This document shows, piece after piece, positions 33,094 through 42,501 of a stretch of DNA of 64,000 nt. The DNA is taken from contig JAURED010000001.1 of NCBI GenBank assembly GCA_030827595.1, positions 29,061 to 93,060 of the forward strand. Direction: 5' to 3'. The position numbers were made by a program, and so were the translations under genes. Origin of the DNA: Burkholderiales bacterium. GTDB lineage: Bacteria > Pseudomonadota > Gammaproteobacteria > Burkholderiales > Methylophilaceae. Positions within the stretch are counted from its first letter, which is position 1; each line of letters opens with the position of its first letter. The notes beneath the pieces were generated by a model. The model had not been told where the DNA came from. It worked only from the letters and a program-made list of their open reading frames with translations, and did no database searches.

Positions 33094-34605
33094 ATGAACA
33101 TCACAGATAAAATTTTCAAATTTTTTGGGGGGATTAAGCCAGAGGGTCATAAGCAGATATCCACGCGCAATCCAATAAAGAGATTGCCCTTGCCCAAGGA
33201 ACTTATTATTCCCATCAGACAACATGTTGGGAAGATGCCAAATATTATTGTGAAAATTGGTGATCGTGTGCTTAAGGGGCAAATTCTTGCAGAACCAGTG
33301 GCTAATTTGTCTGCAGCTACGCATGCATCGACATCGGGGTATGTTAAAGAAATTAAACCGATGAACATTCCTCATCCATCAGGACTACCGGATCAATGTG
33401 TTGTTTTAGAGACTGATGGGAAAGATGAATGGATTAGTCTTGAAAAAATTGATATTGAAAATATTAGTGTAAGTAATTTATTAGAAAAATTAAAACATTC
33501 TGGCGTAGTTGGGTTGGGTGGCGCAACTTTTCCATCCCATATTAAGCTCAATACTAATAGGATAGAAACATTAATAGTTAATGCAGCTGAATGTGAGCCT
33601 TACATCACTTGTGATGATATGGCCATGCAAGAAATGACCCAGGATTTTGTCGACGGTATTAATCTTATTATGCATATTTTAAATATTCCAAAAACAATAA
33701 TTGGGATTGAAGATAATAAGCCTCAGGCTATATCGAAACTAAATAGTGTATTGAGTGGCTCTAAAAATATTCAACTAAAAATTATCCCAACCGTTTATCC
33801 AAGCGGTGATGAAAAAAGATTAATCTATTTGATGCTAGGTGTAAAAATTCCAAAAGAGAAAAGACCAACTGAATTTGGAATTCAGGTATTCAATGTTGCC
33901 ACACTCATTTCAATTGCTAGATTTATTAATTACGGGGAACCTGTTATCAGCAGGGTTGTTACTGTGACTGGAGCGTTAAGTCAACCCAACAATTACCTAG
34001 CTTTAATTGGAACACCTATTCAACAACTTATTAAAGATGCTGGAGGAGACCCTAGCCAAGAAGTTATTATGGGGGGTCCAATGATGGGTTTTAAATTACC
34101 TCATACAGATGTTGGAGTAACCAAGGCCATGAACTGTTTACTGGCCGTCACAGATGAGATGAAATCTAAAGCTTCCACCGAGATGCCTTGTATTCGTTGT
34201 ACTAAATGTGTTGAAGTCTGCCCGGCACAACTTCAGCCGCAAGAACTTTATTGGCATGCAAAATCCAAACAATTTGAAAAGTTAACCGATGATTATAAAT
34301 TATTTGATTGTATTGAGTGTGGCTGTTGTTCATATGTTTGCCCAAGTAATATCCCTTTAGTTCAATATTATCGCTATGCAAAAAGTGAGATTCGCGAGCA
34401 ATCAAAGTCTTCTGAAATTGCAGACATTGCAAGAGACAGAAATGAATTTAGATTATTTAGGCTTGAAAGAGAAAAAAAAGAGCGGGCTGAAAGAAATGCT
34501 CAAAGAAGAGCGCAAGTTAGTGATGAGGATAAAAAAAAATTGATTGATGAAAAAAAAGCTGCCATTGAGGCGGCTATGAAAAGAGTTGCGGAGAATGAAG
34601 AATAA
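33094..34605 (+). CDS. rsxC: Electron transport complex subunit RsxC/RnfC
   Basis: GLGGATFPSHIKL, MGGPMMGF, CIRCTKCVEVCPAQLQPQEL, CIECGCCSYVCPSNIPLVQYYRYAK. Confidence 0.97.
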   Translation: MNITDKIFKFFGGIKPEGHKQISTRNPIKRLPLPKELIIPIRQHVGKMPNIIVKIGDRVLKGQILAEPVANLSAATHASTSGYVKEIKPMNIPHPSGLPDQCVVLETDGKDEWISLEKIDIENISVSNLLEKLKHSGVVGLGGATFPSHIKLNTNRIETLIVNAAECEPYITCDDMAMQEMTQDFVDGINLIMHILNIPKTIIGIEDNKPQAISKLNSVLSGSKNIQLKIIPTVYPSGDEKRLIYLMLGVKIPKEKRPTEFGIQVFNVATLISIARFINYGEPVISRVVTVTGALSQPNNYLALIGTPIQQLIKDAGGDPSQEVIMGGPMMGFKLPHTDVGVTKAMNCLLAVTDEMKSKASTEMPCIRCTKCVEVCPAQLQPQELYWHAKSKQFEKLTDDYKLFDCIECGCCSYVCPSNIPLVQYYRYAKSEIREQSKSSEIADIARDRNEFRLFRLEREKKERAERNAQRRAQVSDEDKKKLIDEKKAAIEAAMKRVAENEE

Positions 34606-35603
34606 TGACCTCACTTGACTCCCCAGCAATTAAAAAGAATATGTCCGTTTCGGTTATCATGTTCACGGTCGTATTTGCCCTCATTCCTGCTTTAATTGCA
34701 CAGATTGGTTTTTTTGGTTTACAAATTCTTGGAAATCTAATTATTGGAATCTCATTTGCGCTAATTTTAGAAGCTGTGTGTTTAAAACTCCGTCATTATC
34801 CAATCAAGCCTTTTTTAAAGGATGGTTCAGCCTTTTTAACCGCATGGCTTCTTATCATATCCATTCCATCATCAACCCCGATTTGGGTTATGTTAGTTGG
34901 TCTATTTTTTTCTATCGTAATTTCAAAACATGCTTACGGTGGAATTGGCTCAAATCCTTTTAACCCGGCAATGATTGGATATGCAGTTCTTTTGATATCA
35001 TTTCCAAAAATTATGACAAATTGGCCATCGGCAGAGTACTTTGATTTCAATAATTTTTTAAATTTTTCGCAATTATTTTCTATGTTTACATCTTTAGATG
35101 TTGTGGATGGAATTGTTAGCGCGACCCCACTGGATGAAATTAAAACAGCCTTGTTTCTTGGAGAACCAATAAAGAATTCTTTTTCATTTTTTGATCAATT
35201 TAATGCATACCAAATCATGTCAATATTTTATTTAATTGGCGGATTATATTTAATGATCAAAAAAATTATTACCTGGCATCTTCCTGTTTCTCTAATATTA
35301 AGTATCTTTTTATTTTCATTTATCTTGCATCAGATAAATCCAGATGTATTTATGCCTAGTTTGTTTCATTTAATGAATGGCGCTACATTTCTCGCGGCTT
35401 TTTTTATTATCACTGACCCTGTTTCCAGTCCAACAACTTTAAATGGAAAAATTATTTTTGGGGTTATGGTGGGTTTAATTACTGTCATCATTCGTAACTT
35501 TGGCGGATATCCAGATGGGATCGCATTTGCAGTGATTTTTATGAATATTTTTGTGCCTTTAATTGAAAAGTTTACCCAACCCAAAGTCTTCGGTTATGAG
35601 TGA
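34605..35603 (+). CDS. rsxD: Electron transport complex subunit RsxD/RnfD
   Basis: NPFNPAMIGYAVLLISFP, DVVDGIVSATPLDEIK, FIITDPVSSPTTLNGKIIFG. Confidence 0.96.
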   Translation: MTSLDSPAIKKNMSVSVIMFTVVFALIPALIAQIGFFGLQILGNLIIGISFALILEAVCLKLRHYPIKPFLKDGSAFLTAWLLIISIPSSTPIWVMLVGLFFSIVISKHAYGGIGSNPFNPAMIGYAVLLISFPKIMTNWPSAEYFDFNNFLNFSQLFSMFTSLDVVDGIVSATPLDEIKTALFLGEPIKNSFSFFDQFNAYQIMSIFYLIGGLYLMIKKIITWHLPVSLILSIFLFSFILHQINPDVFMPSLFHLMNGATFLAAFFIITDPVSSPTTLNGKIIFGVMVGLITVIIRNFGGYPDGIAFAVIFMNIFVPLIEKFTQPKVFGYE

Positions 35604-36210
35604 ATATAAAATAATTTTCAAGACCGTTGGATTGATCTCCTTTCTCGGTTTAATTTTTGCTATCAGCCTGAGTATTGTTTTTGAAAGTAGCTACCCGATT
35701 ATTGAAAAAAATAAATCCGATTTTAAAAAAAAATTATTAGACCAAATTTTGTTGGGGGTAGATTACAACAATAATATTTTAGAAAGCTTTGTTGAAATCG
35801 AACCTAATGAATTATTAAAAAACAAACTTCCATCAAAAGCCTACATCGCAAAAAAAGACGACCAACTAAAAGCCGTACTCATTGAGTCTATAGCCCCTGA
35901 TGGTTATAGTGGAGAAATCTTTATTTTGACTGCAATTGATGAAAATGCTGAAATTATCGGATCGAGAATTATTGATCATAAAGAAACCCCAGGTCTAGGT
36001 GATTATATTGATCAAAAAAAATCTGATTGGATTTTAAATTTTAATCAAATGAGTCTTGAAAAGACTAACGATCAAAATTGGCGAGTTAAAAAGGATCAGG
36101 GAACATTTGATTACAAAGCTGGGGCAACTATTACTCCACGAGCTGTTATCAAGTCTGTAAAAAATACTTTAGCTTTTTATAATAACCATAGAGATTTATT
36201 TTATGATTAA
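35596..36210 (+). CDS. rsxG: Electron transport complex subunit RsxG/RnfG
   Basis: GYSGEIFILTAIDENAEIIGSRIIDHKETPGLGDYID and DYKAGATITPRAVIKSV (SGAT-like FMN attachment); start preferred at 35596. Confidence 0.95.
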   Translation: MSEYKIIFKTVGLISFLGLIFAISLSIVFESSYPIIEKNKSDFKKKLLDQILLGVDYNNNILESFVEIEPNELLKNKLPSKAYIAKKDDQLKAVLIESIAPDGYSGEIFILTAIDENAEIIGSRIIDHKETPGLGDYIDQKKSDWILNFNQMSLEKTNDQNWRVKKDQGTFDYKAGATITPRAVIKSVKNTLAFYNNHRDLFYD

Positions 36211-36835
36211 AGATCAATTTCACGATGGGATGTGGAAACAAAACGCGGGCTTAATACAGTTATTAGGTCTATGTCCAACACTTGCTGTAACGGTTAATAT
36301 TACAAATGGTTTTGCTCTTGGCGTTGCAACTATTTTTGTCATGATTTTATCAAATATTTCCATATCCCCGATCCGTCAATTTGTTCCTGAATCTGCGAGG
36401 GTTCCTATTTTTATTTTAGTTATCGCAGGTCTCGTCACTATTGTTGACTTATCAATTAATGCACTTTCTAAACCTCTTTATGACGCCTTGGGTATATTTA
36501 TTCCATTGATTGTAACTAATTGTATTGTGTTAGCTCGTGTAGAGGCTTTTGCATCTAAAAATCCTATCCTTCCATCTTTTTATGATGGACTTTTTATGGG
36601 GCTGGGACTCACTTTAGTTTTAATTATTCTCGGAGCTATGCGCGAGATGATTGGTAACGGCACATTATTTCAAAACCTACATTTTTTAATTGGCGATGAC
36701 TATAAATTTTTAACCATTCAATTATTTAATAGTGACCATGGTTTTTTATTAGCTGCTCTCCCTCCAGGGGCCTTCATAGCCTTATCATCTTTAATTCTTT
36801 TTATGAACTGGATTAATCAAAAACAAAAAAAATGA
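36203..36835 (+). CDS. rsxE: Electron transport complex subunit RsxE/RnfE
   Basis: NAGLIQLLGLCPTLAVT, IPLIVTNCIVLARVEAFASK, LPPGAFIALSSLI. Confidence 0.96.
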   Translation: MIKDQFHDGMWKQNAGLIQLLGLCPTLAVTVNITNGFALGVATIFVMILSNISISPIRQFVPESARVPIFILVIAGLVTIVDLSINALSKPLYDALGIFIPLIVTNCIVLARVEAFASKNPILPSFYDGLFMGLGLTLVLIILGAMREMIGNGTLFQNLHFLIGDDYKFLTIQLFNSDHGFLLAALPPGAFIALSSLILFMNWINQKQKK

Positions 36836-37464
36836 ATTCCAAAAAAAGATGGGAAATATTTAACGCTCTTAAAAGAGAAATTAACAATCCCACGACAGAG
36901 CTTATTTTTAAAAATCCTTTTGAGCTCCTAATTGCAGTTATTTTATCTGCCCAAACGACTGATATTCAAGTCAATAAAGTCACCGAGAAACTTTTTAAAA
37001 TAGCGCCAACCCCAGAAACTTTGGCAAAATTATCATTTGCCTCAATAGAATCCATAATCAATAAAATTGGCTTGTATAAAAATAAAGCAAAAAACATTCA
37101 ACAAACCAGTCAAATTTTAATTAATGAATTTTCAAGTCAAGTTCCCAGAAAGAGAGAGGACTTAGAAAGGCTCCCCGGGGTGGGAAGGAAGACCGCTAAT
37201 GTGATATTAAATACGATTTTTAATGAGCCAGTCATCGCCGTTGATACCCATATTTTTAGATTGGCTAACCGAATCAATTTAGGTCAGGGAAAAACACCTC
37301 TCGAAGTTGAAAAAAAATTAACTAAAACTACGCCGAAAGAATTTTTAAAAGATGCGCATCATCTTTTGATTTTACACGGACGGTATACCTGTAAAGCGCA
37401 AAAGCCTAATTGTGTGTGTTGTTGTATACGGGACTTATGTGAGTATAAATATAAAAATATTTAA
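36832..37464 (+). CDS. nth: Endonuclease III
   Basis: ILSAQTTDIQVNKVT, LPGVGRKTANVILN, VDTHIFRLANRI, Cys cluster CKAQKPNCVCCCIRDLC. Confidence 0.97.
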   Translation: MNSKKRWEIFNALKREINNPTTELIFKNPFELLIAVILSAQTTDIQVNKVTEKLFKIAPTPETLAKLSFASIESIINKIGLYKNKAKNIQQTSQILINEFSSQVPRKREDLERLPGVGRKTANVILNTIFNEPVIAVDTHIFRLANRINLGQGKTPLEVEKKLTKTTPKEFLKDAHHLLILHGRYTCKAQKPNCVCCCIRDLCEYKYKNI

Positions 37465-37637
37465 TCAAAGCTCTCTGCTGCTCTTCGATCAAGATCCCTC
37501 ATAACCAAATCTCTTTCATCATCCGACATATCAAACCAGTTCACGATCTCATCGGATGTTCGGTAACATCCAACACAGCTGCCTTTATCATTATAGGAGC
37601 ATATTCCTATACATGGAGTTACAATTTGTTTTGTCAC
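37461..37637 (-). CDS. DUF1289 family small cysteine-rich protein, GTG start (not in ORF track)
   Basis: Reverse strand reads VTKQIVTPCIGICSYNDKGSCVGCYRTSDEIVNWFDMSDDERDLVMRDLDRRAAESFD*; C-x3-C ... C-x2-C pattern of DUF1289; GTG overlaps the secA TAG. Confidence 0.85.
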   Translation of the reverse strand: MTKQIVTPCIGICSYNDKGSCVGCYRTSDEIVNWFDMSDDERDLVMRDLDRRAAESFD

Positions 37638-40312
37638 TATTTCAACACTCCATGACAGTGTTTATATTTCTTTCCACTTCCGCATGGGCAAAACTCATTT
37701 CGTCCAATTTTTCTTTGCGGCTCTTCGTTCACACCAAGATCATTTGATGATGAACTAGCCTGATTGATTTCATTTTGATTTTTTTCATCAATTTTTTTTG
37801 CCTGGTCCTCACTCTTCACTTCAACCAACATCAAAACTTTCGCAATTTCATTTTTTATATTAATGAGCAATGTCTCAAACATGCTGAATGCTTCTTTTTT
37901 AAATTCTTGTTTTGGATCTTTTCCACCATAAGCTCTCATACTGACACCTTGGCGAAGATGATCTAGAGCAGATAAATGCGAACGCCAATGATGATCGATA
38001 ATTTGTAGCATAATTGATTTTTCAAAATGTCTAATTGCCTCCACTCCCGCAATCTTTTCTTTCTTGAAGTAGTCTTTCTCTGCCATTTCAACAATATTTG
38101 AAGCAAGTTGAGAAATTTCGATGTTAGCATCCTCATCCAGCCATTTCTTGATTGAAATTTTAAGATTATATTCAAGCTGGAGTCTATTTTCTAACCCCGA
38201 AACATCCCACATCTCTTCCACACTCTCTGGGGGAATATATTCAAAAACAATGCTTGAGATTGCTTCATTTAAAATATTTTTGACCATCAATTCTGATTCG
38301 GAAGAATTTAAAACATCATTTCTTTGCTCATAGATAACTTTTCTTTGGCTGTTCGGTACTTCATCAAATTCCAACAATTGTTTTCTTATCTCGAAGTTAC
38401 GTCCTTCCACTTTTTTTTGTGCACTCTCAATAGATTTACTTACCCAGCTGTGTTCAATTGGTTCATTATCAGGCATATTCAGCTTCTGCATAATATTTGA
38501 TATCCGATCAGAAGCAAATATTCTCATGAGAGAGTCTTCCAGCGAGAGATAAAAAGTACTTGAACCCGGATCGCCTTGGCGACCAGATCTTCCTCTTAAC
38601 TGATTATCGATTCGCCTCGATTCATGACGCTCCGTTCCAATTATATGAAGTCCTCCTGCATTAATCACAGTTTCATGATCTTTTTTCCATTGCTTCTTAA
38701 TATCTTCAATTTTTTTCTTGGTTGCTTGAGTTATATTCTTTTCGCTAGAAAGTCTTTCTAATTCAGGCTCAACATTTCCTCCTAAAACAATATCTGTTCC
38801 TCTTCCTGCCATATTGGTAGCAATGGTTATCATCCCTGGTTTTCCAGCTTGTTCAATGATGTGGGCTTCTTTTTCATGTTGCTTCGCATTTAAGACTTGA
38901 TGATTTAATTTATGTTTTTTTAAAAAATTACTAATAAATTCGGAATTTTCAATTGAAGTTGTTCCAATTAAAATTGGTTGGTTTTTTTTATTTCGCTCGA
39001 GGATATCACTTATCACTGCGTTATACCTCTCCTCAGAAGTTCGGTAGATTTTATCCATGTGATCAATTCTTGAAATTGTTCTATGAGGAGGGATGATGAC
39101 TGTATCTAGATTGTATATATGTTTAAATTCTTCGGCCTCAGTTTCAGCTGTTCCAGTCATGCCTGCAATTTTATTGTATAAGCGAAAGTAGTTTTGAAAA
39201 GTTATTCCTGCCAATGTTTTTGACTCTCTTTGAATTTTAACTTTTTCTTTTGCCTCAATAGCTTGATGAAGGCCATCAGACCATCTTCGGCCTGGCATCA
39301 TTCGCCCAGTGAACTCATCTATTATGACAACACCCCCATCTTTAACCACGTAGTCTTTATCTTTGACAAATAAGTTATGTGCTTTTAGAGCAGATTGCAC
39401 ATAATGAAGCAGGCTGATATTTTCAGGATCATATAAATTTGACCCCGCAGTTAAAACGCCTAACTTACTCAGGACTTTTTCTACACTTGTGTGGCCATTT
39501 TCAGATAAGATCACTGCTGATGTTTTTTCATCAATCCAATAGTCTCCATCACTATCTTCTTTATCTTGTCTTTGAAGGCTGGCAACAATTTGATCAATTT
39601 TTGCATACAAATTAACATCAACGTCTGATTGCCCAGAAATAACCAAAGGGGTTCTCGCTTCATCGATTAATATGGAATCAACCTCATCAATTAGTGCAAA
39701 ATTAAGTCCCTTTTGAACTTTTTGGTTTTGTTCATAAACCATATTATCCCTGAGGTAATCAAAACCAAACTCGTTATTGGTTCCATAGGTGATATCAGCG
39801 GTATAGGCTTTTAATTTTTCTTCTGTAGGCAGCTGAGCTTGATTTACTCCGACAGTTAACCCCAAGAATTTATATATTTTTCCCATCCAATCTGCATCTC
39901 GACGAGCAAGGTAATCGTTGACCGTTATGACATGAACCCCCTCACCAGATAACGCATTCAAATACACAGGTAGAGTTGCGACTAAGGTTTTTCCTTCCCC
40001 AGTTTTCATTTCTGAAATTTTACCTTCATGCAGGGCAATGCCTCCTAATAGCTGCTCATCAAAGTGTCGGAGTCCAAGCGTCCTTACACTAGCCTCCCTC
40101 ACGAGAGCAAAGGCTTTTATCAATAATTCATCAGTAAATCCTGTTTTTTTATAAACATCTTTTAGGGTTTGGGTAGTTTTTTGAAAATCAATATCTTTTA
40201 GCTTCTGCATATCAGGCTCTAAGTTATTGATCTTATTCACGATTACTGAATATTTTTTTAATAGTCTTTGATTACTGCCGCCAAAAACAGCATTTAATAT
40301 AGTTTTAAACAT
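37637..40312 (-). CDS. secA: Preprotein translocase ATPase SecA
   Basis: MKTGEGKTLVATLP, DEVDSILIDEARTPLVISG, GRGTDIVLGGN, C-terminal zinc motif RNEFCPCGSGKKYKHCHG. Confidence 0.99.
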   Translation of the reverse strand: MFKTILNAVFGGSNQRLLKKYSVIVNKINNLEPDMQKLKDIDFQKTTQTLKDVYKKTGFTDELLIKAFALVREASVRTLGLRHFDEQLLGGIALHEGKISEMKTGEGKTLVATLPVYLNALSGEGVHVITVNDYLARRDADWMGKIYKFLGLTVGVNQAQLPTEEKLKAYTADITYGTNNEFGFDYLRDNMVYEQNQKVQKGLNFALIDEVDSILIDEARTPLVISGQSDVDVNLYAKIDQIVASLQRQDKEDSDGDYWIDEKTSAVILSENGHTSVEKVLSKLGVLTAGSNLYDPENISLLHYVQSALKAHNLFVKDKDYVVKDGGVVIIDEFTGRMMPGRRWSDGLHQAIEAKEKVKIQRESKTLAGITFQNYFRLYNKIAGMTGTAETEAEEFKHIYNLDTVIIPPHRTISRIDHMDKIYRTSEERYNAVISDILERNKKNQPILIGTTSIENSEFISNFLKKHKLNHQVLNAKQHEKEAHIIEQAGKPGMITIATNMAGRGTDIVLGGNVEPELERLSSEKNITQATKKKIEDIKKQWKKDHETVINAGGLHIIGTERHESRRIDNQLRGRSGRQGDPGSSTFYLSLEDSLMRIFASDRISNIMQKLNMPDNEPIEHSWVSKSIESAQKKVEGRNFEIRKQLLEFDEVPNSQRKVIYEQRNDVLNSSESELMVKNILNEAISSIVFEYIPPESVEEMWDVSGLENRLQLEYNLKISIKKWLDEDANIEISQLASNIVEMAEKDYFKKEKIAGVEAIRHFEKSIMLQIIDHHWRSHLSALDHLRQGVSMRAYGGKDPKQEFKKEAFSMFETLLINIKNEIAKVLMLVEVKSEDQAKKIDEKNQNEINQASSSSNDLGVNEEPQRKIGRNEFCPCGSGKKYKHCHGVLK

Positions 40313-40316
40313 GATT

Positions 40317-41213
40317 TTATTTTTTCTTTAGATATTGTCTTGGATCAAGTGAGCGACCATTGAATCGTATTTCATAATGAAGATGAGGTCCGGTTGATCG
40401 TCCTGTGTTGCCAACAAGAGCAATGACTTCATCTTTACTAACCAGGTCACCTTTCTTCACTAAAATTTTTGAAGCATGGGCATATCTTGTCTCAATGCCG
40501 CCGCCGTGTTTAATTTTCACATAATTTCCATAATCGGGAGCCTTTCCAGCAGCGATTACCATTCCCGAGGCTGTTGCTTTGATTTGATCTCCCTCTGAAG
40601 CAGAAAAATCTAAGCCTTCATGAAAAGAACGAATACCTAAAAAAGGGTCAACTCGCCATCCATAGCTGGATGAATTGTACCCCACATTGACAGGATAAAG
40701 ATCTGGTAGGGTATCTTTTAAAACACTCTGCTTTAACAAAATGGACTCAGTCTCATTGTAGATATCTTCTCTTATTTGTATTTTTTTCATGAGTGCTTGC
40801 AAAGCAATTTGAACATCCTGGTCTCTTAATTTATGATTAATAAAAGGGCCTCCCTGATTTTCATACTCTTTTTCTTTTTTCGGTAAAGAAGGAAGTTTTT
40901 GCTTACCCACAATTTGTTTTTTTAGGATCCCCTGCAATCTTTCAGTTTGATTATCCAATTCCTCAACGCGTGCGTTTATTTCACCAATTTGTTGGATATA
41001 CATTTGTAAACTTTTTTGATAACTACTAAAACCCAAATCAAGCTTAAGAGTATCAACATTTGTTAAGTTATTTTCATTATTTTTTACAATTAAATATTGA
41101 TAAACCGAAAAACTGGTTACGAAGATGAGCAAAACCAGCAGAAGAATAAAGACCCTAAAATCTATGGCAAGTGGTTTTCGTGTATTATTTTTACTTATTA
41201 GTAGCAGTTTCAT
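40317..41213 (-). CDS. M23 family metallopeptidase
   Basis: YGWRVDPFLGIRSFHEGLDFSASEGDQIKATASGMVIAAGKAPDYGNYVKIKHGGGIETRYAH and TGPHLHYEIRFNG. Confidence 0.93.
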   Translation of the reverse strand: MKLLLISKNNTRKPLAIDFRVFILLLVLLIFVTSFSVYQYLIVKNNENNLTNVDTLKLDLGFSSYQKSLQMYIQQIGEINARVEELDNQTERLQGILKKQIVGKQKLPSLPKKEKEYENQGGPFINHKLRDQDVQIALQALMKKIQIREDIYNETESILLKQSVLKDTLPDLYPVNVGYNSSSYGWRVDPFLGIRSFHEGLDFSASEGDQIKATASGMVIAAGKAPDYGNYVKIKHGGGIETRYAHASKILVKKGDLVSKDEVIALVGNTGRSTGPHLHYEIRFNGRSLDPRQYLKKK

Positions 41214-41232
41214 AATTAGCTTAACATTATAT

Positions 41233-41631
41233 ATGGAATCAATTAAAAAATTACTTAAAACAGATCAATTTCATGAAATTATTGATAATAAAAACATCCA
41301 TGACCAGTACCTAAAATATTTGGAAAAACAAGTTGGTGATAAAAAGATGCGCTTATCTCAACGACTTGATATTCTTTACATTGTTTTTAGCAATAATGCT
41401 TTTGCATCAAAATACAAGATGAATAAAATTCAGATTTTAGATGACTTGAATCAATTCCATTCCAAAATAAAAATTAAGAATATCCATATCAAAGTTGATC
41501 CTTCTATTTTGGAATCAAGAAAAAAACCAACGGTTAAAATCTCTGCTCACGCTAAAAAAATATGGAACAAGGTTCATGAGACACTTGAAGATTCTCCATT
41601 GAAAGATTTTTTTCTAAAAAAGCATGATTGA
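41233..41631 (+). CDS. Putative DUF721/DciA-like protein
   Basis: MESIKKLLKTDQF...LSQRLDILYIVFSNNAFASKYKMNKIQILDDLNQFHSKIKIKNIHIKVDP...LEDSPLKDFFLKK matches the DUF721 layout; beside an M23 peptidase and secA. ORF track start 41125 would overlap the divergent gene. Confidence 0.55.
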   Translation: MESIKKLLKTDQFHEIIDNKNIHDQYLKYLEKQVGDKKMRLSQRLDILYIVFSNNAFASKYKMNKIQILDDLNQFHSKIKIKNIHIKVDPSILESRKKPTVKISAHAKKIWNKVHETLEDSPLKDFFLKKHD

Positions 41632-42424
41632 AATCTTAACTTTATCGGTTACCGGACTTTTTGTTGGATTTATGGCAGGGCTTTTTGGCATTGGTGGAGG
41701 TTTAATCATCGTCCCAGTCGTAACATACTTACTCATTCACCTTCATGGAATGAATCATCATCTCGCTTTTGCGACTGGAATCGGCTCTTCAATGATTTCA
41801 ATTATTTTCACCGGGTCGGTCGCAACATTTTTTAATTACAAAAATAAAAACCTCAATACGTTTTACTTCAAAAAACATATTGGTCCATTAATGTTTGGCT
41901 CATTTATCGGAGGTATGTTAGTTATTTATGGCAACTATTACTATTTAAAAGTTTTTTTTGTATTTTATTGTTTTTTTGCAGCAATTAAACTCTTGACGAA
42001 AATAAATTTTTTAAAACCCATCTATTACTTTCCAGAAAAAATAATTGGTCTTATTTTTGGTTTAATATCTTCACTGGTTGGGATTGGTGGTGGAACACTT
42101 TATGTCCCCTACTTAGTTACTCAAAAACTCAATATCAGAGAGTCTGTATCAAGTGCGTCCATGCTCGGAGTCGTTATCGCTATCTCAACACTTTTATGTT
42201 TTTTCATGAATAATTTATTTATTCATCCGATTACTAATAACTTTAAATCAATTCTCGATTACGGGTATATTTATGTACCGTCATTAATTTTTTTAACACT
42301 ACCAAGCTTGTTATCGATTTATTTTTCAACTAAGTTACTTATTACAATTAATGAAATTACTATCAAAAAATCTTTTGCTATTCTCCTCATCATTATCGGT
42401 TGTTTAAGCTTTGTTAATCTGTAG
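41624..42424 (+). CDS. TSUP (TauE/SafE) family sulfite/anion exporter
   Basis: GLFVGFMAGLFGIGGGLIIVPVV and GLISSLVGIGGGTLYVPYLV repeats. Confidence 0.9.
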   Translation: MIEILTLSVTGLFVGFMAGLFGIGGGLIIVPVVTYLLIHLHGMNHHLAFATGIGSSMISIIFTGSVATFFNYKNKNLNTFYFKKHIGPLMFGSFIGGMLVIYGNYYYLKVFFVFYCFFAAIKLLTKINFLKPIYYFPEKIIGLIFGLISSLVGIGGGTLYVPYLVTQKLNIRESVSSASMLGVVIAISTLLCFFMNNLFIHPITNNFKSILDYGYIYVPSLIFLTLPSLLSIYFSTKLLITINEITIKKSFAILLIIIGCLSFVNL

Positions 42425-42501
42425 AGTTTAAATTGTCCAAAATTATTGAAATATGAGATAATTCTTTTTTTTTAAAAATTGTAAGATATTAGGGAGGAAG
42501 T

